Shown in pieces: positions 27,860 through 35,737 of a DNA stretch of 64,000 nt. The stretch is from Metasolibacillus fluoroglycofenilyticus. GTDB lineage: Bacteria; Bacillota; Bacilli; Bacillales_A; Planococcaceae. The DNA lies in assembly GCF_003049645.1 (NCBI RefSeq), contig NZ_PYWK01000001.1, positions 1,829,487 through 1,893,486 of the forward strand, in the 5' to 3' direction. Each line of letters starts with the position of its first letter. The stretch's first letter is position 1. The notes beneath the pieces were generated by a model. The model saw only the letters and a list, made by a program, of their open reading frames with translations, was not told where the DNA came from and ran no database searches. The translations under genes and the position numbers were made by a program.

Positions 27860-28087
27860 TTAATTCTCTCCATTTCCCGTTTGAAATGGCTGTTTATTGC
27901 CATTTTCATCAACGATTGATATTAGCTGTTGTTCTGCATGCTGCAATTTATCATTACAAAACTTGGAATATTCCATACCCTTTTTATATAAATCAATGGC
28001 TTCCTCCAGGGGCACTTCGCCTTGCTCTAATTTTCGTACAATTTCTTCTAATTCAGTCATTGCTTGTGCAAATGTTAAATTATCCAT
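27860..28087 (-). CDS. xseB: exodeoxyribonuclease VII small subunit
   Basis: This 75-residue helical protein has the family core FAQAMTELEEIVRKLEQGEVPLEEAIDLYKKGMEY. Several copies coat the large subunit to form exonuclease VII, which degrades single-stranded DNA. It overlaps the end of xseA by 8 bases; GGGGG is 8 bases before the ATG. Confidence 0.95.
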   Translation of the reverse strand: MDNLTFAQAMTELEEIVRKLEQGEVPLEEAIDLYKKGMEYSKFCNDKLQHAEQQLISIVDENGNKQPFQTGNGEN

Positions 28088-29441
28088 CCGTCATTCCCCC
28101 TTTTTCTAGTTCGACGTTTGTCACCTTCGCATGCACAATCCCATCTTGGTAATGAATTTCAATCATATCATCAACTGTTAATTGGGCTGCTTGCTGAATA
28201 AATTGCGCCTCCCGATACGTCACATTAAAGCCTTTTTCCATAATGGCTAAAGGATTTAACGCTGCAAGTGTTCGAATCGCCGCATGCAATTTTGATTTTT
28301 CGTTACTTAATCTGAGCTGCATTGTGCGACTAAGCTCCACTTTCAGCTGCACTAATTTCTGCTGCTCTATTTGTAGGGCATTTTGTGGTGAAGAAAGCTG
28401 CATTTTAGTAAAAACTTTCTCTGCCTCATTGCGTTTTTTCAACATATAAACGTGCATTGCTTGCTGTAGCTTCATATCGTTATGTGTCAAACGCTCAATA
28501 AAAGGTCGATACAATTTTTCAGGTGTTGCAAGCGGATATGATTGCTGATATTTCTGTAGACGATTTCTTTCAAAACGAAGTTGCGCTGTCACAATATGTT
28601 GCAGTCTAGCTACATTCGCTACAATGCGTTCCTTAAGCTCATGTTGGTTCGGTACAGCAAGCTCAGCTGCTGCCGTTGGTGTCGGCGCACGTAAATCTGC
28701 TACAAAATCCGCAATCGTTGTGTCTGTTTCATGTCCAACAGCGCTAATAATGGGAATTCGGCTTTCGAAAATAGCCCGCGCTACAATTTCTTCATTAAAA
28801 GCCCACAAATCCTCAATCGAGCCACCACCCCGCCCAACAATTAAAATATCACATTGCGCTAGTTTATTTGCCAATCTAATATTGCTGGCAATACTTGCGG
28901 CCGCACCAGCACCTTGCACAAGGGTTGGGTAAATACAAATTTCCGCCTGTGGATAACGTCGTCCGAGCGTCGTACAAATATCGCGAATTGCTGCACCAGT
29001 TGTTGCTGTCACAACCCCAACCGTTTTTGGGAAGGGCGGTAAAGGCTGTTTAAAATTTGGATTAAACAATCCCTCTTTTTGCAAGGTATCTTTCAGTTGT
29101 TGGAACGCAATAAATAAACCGCCAACACCGTCTGGTTCCATTGTTTGTACATAAAGCTGGTAAACACCCGCTGTTTCATAGACGTTAACATCACCACGAA
29201 TATAAACCATCATCCCTTCCTCGGGCTTAAAGGCTAGCTTTGTTGCTGCAGCGCGAAACATTGTTGCTTGAATGCGTGCCGCATCGTCTTTCAATGTAAA
29301 ATAAATATGGCCAGAGCTATGAACTTTCACATTCGATAGTTCCCCCTTTACATATACTTCACGTAAATGGGGGTCTGCATCAAATTTTCTTTTAATATAT
29401 TTAGTCAATGCTTTAACAGTTAAATAAGAAGAGTTGCTCAA
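28080..29441 (-). CDS. xseA: exodeoxyribonuclease VII large subunit, TTG start
   Basis: This 453-residue catalytic subunit has an N-terminal OB-fold (YLTVKALTKYIKRKFDADPHLREVYVKGELSN), a nuclease core with VGVVTATTGAAIRDI, GRGGGSIEDLWAFNEE and SAVGHETDTTIADFVADLRAPTPTAAAE, and a C-terminal coiled coil for XseB binding. The start is a TTG at 29441, 8 bases after AAAGGGGAG; no in-frame ATG lies nearby. Confidence 0.95.
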   Translation of the reverse strand: MSNSSYLTVKALTKYIKRKFDADPHLREVYVKGELSNVKVHSSGHIYFTLKDDAARIQATMFRAAATKLAFKPEEGMMVYIRGDVNVYETAGVYQLYVQTMEPDGVGGLFIAFQQLKDTLQKEGLFNPNFKQPLPPFPKTVGVVTATTGAAIRDICTTLGRRYPQAEICIYPTLVQGAGAAASIASNIRLANKLAQCDILIVGRGGGSIEDLWAFNEEIVARAIFESRIPIISAVGHETDTTIADFVADLRAPTPTAAAELAVPNQHELKERIVANVARLQHIVTAQLRFERNRLQKYQQSYPLATPEKLYRPFIERLTHNDMKLQQAMHVYMLKKRNEAEKVFTKMQLSSPQNALQIEQQKLVQLKVELSRTMQLRLSNEKSKLHAAIRTLAALNPLAIMEKGFNVTYREAQFIQQAAQLTVDDMIEIHYQDGIVHAKVTNVELEKGGMTDG

Positions 29442-29505
29442 ACTTACATCTCCCCTTTCTTATTTATTCATTTACCTTGTGTAGTTAATCGCGAAACATG
29501 CAAAA

Positions 29506-29655
29506 AATGGGGCTGTCTAGAAAGGAGCCCGTTTTCTAGCCAGCCAAAGCTTGTAGATTACATATTCGAATAGCAAGGGTTTCCTCTAAAGTTATATAAA
29601 TTGCTACTATTCGCGGCGCAAAGGAGCTGTCTCAAATGCTGTTAGACAACTCCTT
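29506..29655. repeat. paired hairpins between xseA and folD
   Basis: Left hairpin: GGCTGTCTAGAAA pairs with TTTCTAGCCAGCC (about 29511-29546). Right hairpin: AAGGAGCTGTCT (29621-29632) pairs with AGACAACTCCTT (29644-29655). Both outer ends carry GGRGCTGTC-type sequence like the MITE-like elements at 46.0 and 51.4 kb, but the middle is unrelated by eye. The right hairpin may act as the folD terminator, although it lacks a strong T run. Confidence 0.5.
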
Positions 29656-29687
29656 CTCATTCTTCATTGAAGATTTTAAATTTAACT

Positions 29688-30536
29688 TTACAATGTTTTT
29701 GCTGCTGCTTGTACTGTGTTTGCTAAAAGCATCGTAATTGTCATAGGACCAACACCACCAGGTACTGGTGTAATATGTGAGGCTATACCATCTACTGCAG
29801 CAAAATCAACATCGCCGCATAAATGATTGTCCTCATCACGATTAATACCTACATCAATAACAACCGCGCCCTCCTTCACATGCTCTGCAGTAATAAAGTT
29901 GGCACGCCCTACTGCAGCGATTAGAATATCAGCCTGCTTTGTAAATGATGCTAAATCTGGTGTTTTAGAATGTGTATACGTAACAGTTGCATCCTTTTGT
30001 AGTAACAGTTGCCCCATTGGCTTTCCTACAATATGGCTACGTCCTACGATAACGGCATGCTTACCCGCCACATCGATTCCGCTAAATTCCAATAATTTCA
30101 TTACTCCATAAGGCGTACAAGGTAAATAAGTTTCTTGCCCAAGCATCATTTTTCCTACGCTAACTGGCGCAAAGCCATCAACATCTTTATTAGGAGAAAT
30201 TGTCGCAATAACTGAATCTTCATTAATGTGCTTTGGTAATGGTAGCTGCACAAGAATGCCATGAATATCATTGCGCTCGTTTAATTGGCGAATATGTTCA
30301 AGTAACTCTTGCTCTAAGATTGATTCTGGCAAAGCAATTAGCTCTGAATACATACCGATTGCTTCACAAGATTTTTGTTTATTTGCTACATATGTTTTAG
30401 AAGCAGGATTATCTCCAACCAATACAACAGCTAAACCAGGTGTGATACCTTTTGCTTTTAGTTCCTCCACTTGTTTTGCTACAGAGCTTCTAATTTCTTG
30501 ACCAATTTCTTTTCCATTTATAATTGCACTTGACAT
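29688..30536 (-). CDS. folD: bifunctional methylenetetrahydrofolate dehydrogenase / cyclohydrolase
   Basis: This 282-residue enzyme interconverts 5,10-methylene-, methenyl- and 10-formyl-tetrahydrofolate using NADP. The active-site YVANKQKSCEAIGM (Tyr and Lys), the VQLPLPKHI loop, the dinucleotide segment VIVGRSHIVGKPMGQLL and the C-terminal TPVPGGVGPMTITMLL are all present. GGGAGGA 8 bases before the ATG supports the start. Order nusB-folD-xseA-xseB-ispA matches B. subtilis. Confidence 0.96.
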   Translation of the reverse strand: MSSAIINGKEIGQEIRSSVAKQVEELKAKGITPGLAVVLVGDNPASKTYVANKQKSCEAIGMYSELIALPESILEQELLEHIRQLNERNDIHGILVQLPLPKHINEDSVIATISPNKDVDGFAPVSVGKMMLGQETYLPCTPYGVMKLLEFSGIDVAGKHAVIVGRSHIVGKPMGQLLLQKDATVTYTHSKTPDLASFTKQADILIAAVGRANFITAEHVKEGAVVIDVGINRDEDNHLCGDVDFAAVDGIASHITPVPGGVGPMTITMLLANTVQAAAKTL

Positions 30537-30557
30537 ACTACAGTTCCTCCCAATTCA

Positions 30558-30944
30558 CTATGCTTGTTCTGTAAATTTCGAAAGCACACCATTTACAAAT
30601 TTGCTTGATTTATCATCGCCAAATACTTTACACAATTCAATCGCTTCATTTAATACAACTCGGTTTGGTGTATCTGGCATAAATAACAATTCATAAACGG
30701 CTAAGCGTAATACTGTTCGTTCAATTTTCGGTAGACGATTTAATGTCCAATTTTCTAGTTTGTCGCTAAGCGCTGCATCAATTTTTTCTTTTTGCTCCGC
30801 AGTCCCACGCACCAATTGCTCAAAAAAAGCATTGGATGACTGCTCTTCTAGAACATGCCCGATTGCTTCTTCAATTGGCAGCTCCGTACTATCTAACTGA
30901 AATAGCACCTGCAATGCTTTTTGACGTGCATCATGTCGCTTCAT
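30558..30944 (-). CDS. nusB: transcription antitermination protein NusB
   Basis: This 128-residue all-helical protein binds boxA RNA with NusE to promote rRNA antitermination. It has MKRHDARQKALQVLFQLD at the N-terminus and IERTVLRLAVYELLF plus VVLNEAIELCKVFGDDKSSKFVNGVL near the C-terminus. The frame opens upstream to 30968, but AAGGAG 8 bases before the ATG at 30944 sets the start. In B. subtilis amaP/yqhY and accBC lie upstream of nusB; here synteny ends and accessory DNA begins. Confidence 0.95.
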   Translation of the reverse strand: MKRHDARQKALQVLFQLDSTELPIEEAIGHVLEEQSSNAFFEQLVRGTAEQKEKIDAALSDKLENWTLNRLPKIERTVLRLAVYELLFMPDTPNRVVLNEAIELCKVFGDDKSSKFVNGVLSKFTEQA

Positions 30945-31156
30945 GATAAAAACTCCTTCATTAATCAATTACATCTCTGCTAACCCACTTGTATCAAGAT
31001 AACATTCCGTCTTATCATAGCATAATTTCCCTGTCATAGCACAGCTTGTTGTAAATTTTAAAAAATTAAAACGCTTTCATTTTGTCGATTACTTTTCAAT
31101 GCTGTTAATGTTTGGCTTTATTTGTTAAAATAGTATCGTAACGAAGGAGGAGCAGC

Positions 31157-31780
31157 ATGTCATATACAGTTTTTCTTATATTGTTTGCAGTTGTTTTAGG
31201 ATTGCTAGGTGGGATTTTTAACTTGCCGTTTTGGCTAATTATTGCAGCTATTTTTGGATTAAGTCTTATTCGAATTGGCTATATCTACTATATCGTTCAG
31301 CTTTCCCAAAATACGAAAACAATCCATGCATTTTTAGAGAAAAATAAAAAGCAGCTTGTTTATGAGTATGTTTTAGCAATTGGTAACGGCTCTGTCACTG
31401 AACAGAGAAGGATAATAGATGCCATATTAAAAAAATACCCATCACAGATGATGCAGGCTACATATAAAATGAATAGAGCACTATTAGAGCGAGATTACAC
31501 ACTTGCCATGCAGGAAATTCAGCCAATCACTGAAAAACCTCTTGGTCAATATTGCATCGCAATGATTTATGCCTTGCAAGGCAAGCACGAGCAAGCATTG
31601 CAAATCCCTCTAAAACATCCTTGGCAGAAAGCTCTCGTTGAAACCATTATCGCCCACAATGAGCAAGCGGCGAATTATGAGGACAAAAAGATGCAAGCAA
31701 TTAGCCTGTCACGTGGGATTCAACGCTATATAAATACATATTTCTTGCGAGATTTGGAACAACAAAACGAAGCGGTCTGA
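31157..31780 (+). CDS. hypothetical membrane protein
   Basis: This 207-residue protein begins with two closely spaced transmembrane helices (residues 1-45), followed by a soluble, mostly helical domain with short repeats resembling TPR-like helical pairs (ALLERDYTLAMQEIQPI, IYALQGKHEQALQIPL). I do not recognise the family. GAAGGAGGAG lies 3-6 bases before the ATG, and its own terminator overlaps the stop codon, so it appears to be a monocistronic real gene, divergent from nusB. Confidence 0.75.
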   Translation: MSYTVFLILFAVVLGLLGGIFNLPFWLIIAAIFGLSLIRIGYIYYIVQLSQNTKTIHAFLEKNKKQLVYEYVLAIGNGSVTEQRRIIDAILKKYPSQMMQATYKMNRALLERDYTLAMQEIQPITEKPLGQYCIAMIYALQGKHEQALQIPLKHPWQKALVETIIAHNEQAANYEDKKMQAISLSRGIQRYINTYFLRDLEQQNEAV

Positions 31781-31804
31781 AATTGATTTCAGACTGCTTC
31801 TTTT
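31769..31804 (+). terminator. terminator overlapping the stop of the 31.2 kb gene
   Basis: GAAGCGGTCTGAAAT (31769-31783) and ATTTCAGACTGCTTC (31786-31800) form a 15-bp stem with one G-T pair and a 2-base gap, followed by TTTT. The stop codon lies inside the left arm. Confidence 0.85.
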
Positions 31805-32038
31805 GACGCGTAATCATAGAGGCGAATATTTAATATATTAGCTTCACTATTTCTTTTTCGTTTCAAATGCAACAAAACCCTTATTTCCACAATCTTTATT
31901 TATACCTTTTCATTAAACATATATATTCTAACCTTATGTATAGTATGTGGTGAATTTAGGTGCAAGCGAGATGTAAAATGATAAATGAAACACTTCTAGC
32001 AGGTATCCTAACAATGCGAATAAATAAAATCGAGCCGT
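31805..32038. other. intergenic DNA downstream of the 31.2 kb gene
   Basis: I see no gene here. At its right end, AAATCGAGC near 32027 can pair with GCTCGATTT near 32068, a possible minus-strand terminator that overlaps the 3' end of the small reading frame at 32039-32176. Confidence 0.4.
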
Positions 32039-32176
32039 TCAGATAGAACTTTTTTCTAAATAGCTCGATTTGCTTTTCTTCGATTTCGCATATAAACGCC
32101 CTACTGCTTTACGAAATCGTGATTCTGTATCTGTTGCTTCATTTTCGGTATATAATATTGCGCCTATAGTACTCAT
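32039..32176 (-). CDS. possible 45-residue basic protein
   Basis: An ATG at 32176 opens a 45-codon frame reading MSTIGAILYTENEATDTES at its start and then Arg/Lys/Ser-rich. A weak TTAGG precedes the ATG. It lies 33 bases downstream of the sigma/anti-sigma remnant on the same strand and ends inside a hairpin. The composition looks protein-like, but I do not recognise it and it may be a remnant or chance frame. Confidence 0.3.
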   Translation of the reverse strand: MSTIGAILYTENEATDTESRFRKAVGRLYAKSKKSKSSYLEKSSI

Positions 32177-32209
32177 CCTAACAAAACATGATTGAATAGA
32201 AATAAAATT

Positions 32210-32689
32210 CTACTCCGCAACAAGTTCATTAGCAATAGCTAATAATTTTTCCAATGCTATTTTATCCTCTGTTACTTTTACTTGGCTAATTGTTATAAAC
32301 ATATTGTTATGCACGAACAATAGCTTTTCCTGTTGTTCATTGTAATTGAACTCACGCTCTTCATCTATTATTTTCTGGTAATGTGATAAATCCTCAGTTG
32401 TCATAATTAACTTCACTTTTGGCTGAATGATAATCTGAAAAATATATTCATCTTGAAAATAATTACCATATATTAAACTCATATTACTAAAAGCTTTTGT
32501 ATTTAAGCTTTCTTCCTTTGTAATATATGGTTTATTATGAAGCAATGCTTCTTGATATAAAGTTTCTATTTCCTTAGCAAATTGTTCTCCCTCTTGCTGA
32601 TTTGGCATCTGATACTGATAACGTAGCTCTTCAAACTTAAATTGGCCAAGCAATTTTTCTTTAATCGTTAACGATGTCATAAATTGCAT
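32210..32689 (-). pseudogene. remnant of an anti-sigma-like or lipoprotein-like gene fused after an ECF sigma fragment
   Basis: A 159-codon frame starts MQFMTSLTIKEKLLGQFKF but is open, without a start or ribosome site, back past 32689 as RNESKDFADIP, reaching the ECF sigma fragment out of frame. The soluble product (EELRYQYQMPNQQEGEQF, TISQVKVTEDKIALEKLL) is not recognised. Its position just after a sigma factor gene suggests the partner or target protein of that sigma factor, but this is inference. It is likely non-functional, or it could be expressed from an internal start such as the ATG at 32689. Confidence 0.45.
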
Positions 32690-32724
32690 TGGAATGTCTG
32701 CAAAATCTTTAGATTCATTGCGTT

Positions 32725-32880
32725 TTAAAAGATTTCCTGTGTCGCATCTTCAGCATCTTGCTTATTTCTTAAGATGCCATAGCAATAGCGGAAAATTTTC
32801 GCATAATATTGTTGGAGAATTTGTTCCTTTGCATCCACTGCTTCGTCTTCTCCACGATACATTATCGTTTTCGAATACAT
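32725..32880 (-). pseudogene. truncated ECF-type RNA polymerase sigma factor (region 2 only)
   Basis: An ATG at 32880, 4-9 bases after AAAGGTGGGGG, opens a 51-residue frame. Its second half, YYAKIFRYCYGILRNKQDAE followed by DATQEIF, is sigma-70 region 2 as in ECF sigma factors. The frame then meets TAA at 32725-32727, exactly where region 2 should continue, so region 4 is absent. Ribosome site and start are intact; the rest was lost, apparently in the deletion that joined it to the next remnant. Confidence 0.75.
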
Positions 32881-33021
32881 ACGCCCCCACCTTTCTACTT
32901 AATAAGACAATTCACTGGAATGAAATGTGACATGATTAGTGAAAACAAGTGCTTTTTTTCTACGTATGACCTCCTCTTTTTACGAATATACTAAATAATA
33001 GTAAAAGGAGGATTGTCATTT

Positions 33022-33318
33022 ATGTTATTGCTCTTTTTAATTAACCATTGGATCTTTTTTATTTTAGTAATGATTTTAATGATACTTGGAGGGCTTTTAA
33101 GCTTTCTACTCCCTCGTATTCCGTCGCTCATTTTCATTGTGCTTTTTGCTCTAATTAGCTTCGGCTATACACGCTTATACGACGCAGCTTACTTCACAAT
33201 ACCCATCCTTCTTATGACATGTATCTTCACTGCCATTCCTATTGTACTTGTTAAATATACATTATATTTACAGCGCGTTGGGGAACGCTTAGAAGCATCA
33301 ACTTCAAAATCCGTGTAA
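33022..33318 (+). CDS. hypothetical small membrane protein
   Basis: This 98-residue protein is largely three hydrophobic helices (residues 3-24, 31-52, 60-80) with a short polar tail ending EASTSKSV. The motif LLSFLLPRIPSLIFIVLFAL is distinctive, but I do not recognise the family. An upstream in-frame TTG abuts the Shine-Dalgarno AAAAGGAGG, so the ATG at 33022, 10 bases after it, is the start. Confidence 0.7.
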   Translation: MLLLFLINHWIFFILVMILMILGGLLSFLLPRIPSLIFIVLFALISFGYTRLYDAAYFTIPILLMTCIFTAIPIVLVKYTLYLQRVGERLEASTSKSV

Positions 33319-33336
33319 TTATTTCAAAAAAATCGA

Positions 33337-33386
33337 TGCTGTTGGGGAATGCATGTACAAGCTATTTCCTAACAGCTTTTTTCTAT
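33337..33386 (+). terminator. terminator after the 33.0 kb gene
   Basis: GCTGTTGGGGAATGC and a GCTATTTCCTAACAGC arm pair imperfectly around a short loop and are followed by TTTTTT. Confidence 0.7.
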
Positions 33387-33414
33387 GTCACAAAATTGAC
33401 ATAATAAATAACTA

Positions 33415-33429
33415 AATTTTCTAACTATT
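33415..33429. promoter_or_regulatory. CodY-box-like sequence at the yhfH promoter
   Basis: AATTTTCTAACTATT here is identical to the sequence at 16006-16020. It ends 3 bases before the yhfH -35 element. Match to the CodY consensus is 11 of 15. Confidence 0.3.
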
Positions 33430-33432
33430 CCG

Positions 33433-33461
33433 TTGACCATTTCATCTTGTTATAATACAAT
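33433..33461 (+). promoter_or_regulatory. sigma-A promoter of yhfH
   Basis: TTGACC at 33433-33438 and TACAAT at 33456-33461 are 17 bases apart, about 52 bases upstream of the ATG. An alternative -10, TATAAT at 33451, would have only a 12-base spacer. Confidence 0.65.
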
Positions 33462-33513
33462 GCAAATATAAATAAAATTATATATAACAGTTATCCATAA
33501 GGAGGAATATACA

Positions 33514-33639
33514 ATGTTAGAAAACGTAGTAGAATTTTTCAGAAATTTACCGGAGAAAACTTGCGTGCAATGCGGCAACAAAATGGAAGAGCAAAGTGAA
33601 TGCTACAGCCATAGCTGCGAAAATTGCAGTTCTCTATAA
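33514..33639 (+). CDS. yhfH: YhfH family zinc-ribbon-like small protein
   Basis: This 41-residue protein starts MLENVVEFFRNLPEK and has two cysteine pairs, CVQCGNKMEEQSECY and SCENC, spaced like a small metal-binding knuckle. It matches the YhfH family of Bacillales (B. subtilis YhfH has the same MLEK...FFRNLPAKKC...CG layout). Function is unknown. Shine-Dalgarno AAGGAGG is 8 bases before the ATG; promoter and terminator are both clear. Confidence 0.85.
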   Translation: MLENVVEFFRNLPEKTCVQCGNKMEEQSECYSHSCENCSSL

Positions 33640-33642
33640 ACG

Positions 33643-33676
33643 AAAAGACCATCAACATTCAAATTGATGGTCTTTT
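33643..33676. terminator. bidirectional terminator between yhfH and the ABC permease gene
   Basis: AAAAGACCATCAA (33643-33655) and TTGATGGTCTTTT (33664-33676) form a perfect 13-bp stem with an 8-base loop and T-rich tails on both strands. It serves yhfH and the convergent ABC exporter operon. Confidence 0.9.
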
Positions 33677-33683
33677 TACATAA

Positions 33684-34415
33684 TTAATCTACTTGCATCT
33701 TTCTTTTAAACACTAAAATGGCGACTATTAAAAGCAATATGCCGTAACCTAATACCCAACTCAAATTAGTAGTAATGCCACTTCTCATACCACTTATAAT
33801 GGCTTTCCCCATATCCACAGCATGTACAAATGGTAATTTATAAGCGACCGTTTTAAAAGTATTTCCTACAAGCTCTAGGCTAAACCATGTGCCTGATAGC
33901 CATGCGACTATATTTGTCAATAAACCACCACAAATGCCTGCAACTGCTTTTTCATTGAAAATACTACCGCATAATAAACCAATGCCAATAAATATAATCG
34001 AGGTAGGTAGTAGCATTAGCCATGCCATAATAATTTCTATAGATGCGTTCATACCTAGTAATATCGCGACACCGTAGCAAATACTTCCTTGTGCGAGTGC
34101 CATTGGAATTAACGGTAGCGTGTAGCCAATAATATAATCAACCGCTGTCATCGGTGTTGTAAATAGCCTTGAGAGCATTGAGCTTGCTCTATCATTGGCA
34201 ATTAATTGCGCTGAAAAGAGCGACATAAAGGACAGGCTGAATACAGCAATCCCCGGTGTTAATTGCTCAATTTGAAATAAATCATTTGGAATATTTTTCC
34301 CAATAGCTGTTAGTAGTAATAAAATAACGACAGGCAAGCCAATGCCAAATATTAATGTAAGAGGGTCACGTAAAATTTCCTTTGCTGTGCGCCCCGCGAA
34401 TGCAAGCGCCCTCAT
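33684..34415 (-). CDS. ABC-2 type transporter permease
   Basis: This 243-residue membrane protein has six predicted helices (starting LTLIFGIGLPVVILLLLTAI) and the ABC-2 core AQLIANDRASSMLSRLFTTPMTAVDYIIGY. It is the membrane half of an exporter with the ATPase encoded by the preceding overlapping gene. The substrate is unknown; linked MerR/XRE-type regulators often indicate drugs, peptides or lipids. ATG overlaps the ATPase stop by 4 bases. Confidence 0.88.
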   Translation of the reverse strand: MRALAFAGRTAKEILRDPLTLIFGIGLPVVILLLLTAIGKNIPNDLFQIEQLTPGIAVFSLSFMSLFSAQLIANDRASSMLSRLFTTPMTAVDYIIGYTLPLIPMALAQGSICYGVAILLGMNASIEIIMAWLMLLPTSIIFIGIGLLCGSIFNEKAVAGICGGLLTNIVAWLSGTWFSLELVGNTFKTVAYKLPFVHAVDMGKAIISGMRSGITTNLSWVLGYGILLLIVAILVFKRKMQVD

Positions 34416-35143
34416 CCAATCACTCCTCCTACAATACGGATAAAGGCATCCTCAAAGCGCTCTGTTGCTGTTTGCTGTATTAAGTCCTGTGCTGTCCCAA
34501 GCGCTTCTATATGACCATCTTTCATAATGCATATATGGTCTGCTAAAGCTTCTGCCTCTTCCAAATAATGTGTCGTTAAAATCAAGGTCACCTTTCCCTT
34601 TAAGTTTTGAATGACCGCCCATAGCTCACGTCTTGCCAAAATATCTAAGCCTAATGTCGGCTCATCGAGAAATAAAATTTCAGGTTCGCTAATTAATGCC
34701 ATCGCGATGCTTAGCCTACGTTTCCAGCCGCCCGACAATATTTTACTACGCTGCTTTTCAACAGGATGCAGAGAAAATAATGTCAGCATTTCCTCTACTT
34801 TGCGTTCCGCTAACGTTTTATGAAAACCATGAACGCCTGCCATAAGCCGCAAATTTTCTCTTACAGATAGATTTGGTGCAATCGCTGTTTCCTGTGGTGA
34901 AACGGCGATTAGCTCCTTAAGCTTTTGCTTGCCTGTAATAATGCTATTTCCTAACAAAAACGCTTCGCCTCCTGTTGGCTTGATTAAGCAAGATAACATA
35001 TTAATAAGCGTTGTTTTTCCAGCCCCATTCACGCCGAGCAAGGCAAAAATTTCTCCTTGCTGAATGGTGAATGATAATGGATGAACTGCTGTTTTAGTTC
35101 CATATTTTTTACCCAAGCCACGGACATCAATGGCAACAATCAT
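34412..35143 (-). CDS. ABC transporter ATP-binding protein
   Basis: This 243-residue ATPase has Walker A LLGVNGAGKTTLINML, the signature LSGGWKRRLSIAMAL, Walker B EILFLDEPTLGLDI and the switch His in TTHYLEEAEALADH. It is of the CcmA/DRA family that powers ABC-2 exporters. It overlaps the regulator gene upstream and the permease gene downstream by 4 bases each, so all three form one operon. Confidence 0.92.
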   Translation of the reverse strand: MIVAIDVRGLGKKYGTKTAVHPLSFTIQQGEIFALLGVNGAGKTTLINMLSCLIKPTGGEAFLLGNSIITGKQKLKELIAVSPQETAIAPNLSVRENLRLMAGVHGFHKTLAERKVEEMLTLFSLHPVEKQRSKILSGGWKRRLSIAMALISEPEILFLDEPTLGLDILARRELWAVIQNLKGKVTLILTTHYLEEAEALADHICIMKDGHIEALGTAQDLIQQTATERFEDAFIRIVGGVIG

Positions 35144-35577
35144 TCGCTTTCCTCTCTTTCCAATTTATTCATTCGAAGCGCCTCGCTGAAAAACTTTTGC
35201 GTATAGCTTTCTGGTATAATTGCCAACCCACGTTCCTCATCCCCAACAATCACAAGTGCATCGCCCACCTCTATTTTGAACAAATCTCTCGCCCTTTTCG
35301 GAATAACAATTTGTCCTCTTTCTCCGACGACTGCGACGCCAAATAAATGCTTGCCCTTTGGTGCAATCCCTAGCCCAATTTCATCTTGATGATTCACTAA
35401 GTCATCCAGTGTCACATCATATAATTTTGCTAGCTCTATACAACTTGTCATATCAGGAATTGATTCACCCTTTTCCCATTTTGCTACAGCCTGACGTGAA
35501 ACATTAATTTTTTCTGCTACCTCTTCTTGTGTATATTGATGCTTCTTTCGCAATTGCTTCAAATTCACACTTATCAT
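35140..35577 (-). CDS. XRE-family regulator with C-terminal AbrB-like domain
   Basis: This 145-residue protein has an N-terminal helix-turn-helix (LRKKHQYTQEEVAEKINVSRQAVAKWEKGESIP) and a C-terminal swapped-hairpin AbrB-like domain (VVGERGQIVIPKRARDLFKIEVGDALVIVGD). Domain pairing of this kind is known in regulators of linked ABC exporters. GAGGAG lies 9 bases before the ATG at 35577; an earlier ATG at 35586 overlaps it. It is first in a three-gene operon and probably controls it. The ligand is unknown. Confidence 0.85.
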   Translation of the reverse strand: MISVNLKQLRKKHQYTQEEVAEKINVSRQAVAKWEKGESIPDMTSCIELAKLYDVTLDDLVNHQDEIGLGIAPKGKHLFGVAVVGERGQIVIPKRARDLFKIEVGDALVIVGDEERGLAIIPESYTQKFFSEALRMNKLEREESE

Positions 35578-35737
35578 ATTTTTCATCTCCTCTTTTTTAT
35601 TATTTCCGATTATTACAGCATCGTCTATCAACTAACAGTAACATGAATGTTAATACTAGTTACCTTCGTGTTTTTCTTTAATCACGAAACTTTCTGAACC
35701 ATTTTCCGTATATAATAGTAGGAAAGGAGTGACAAAA

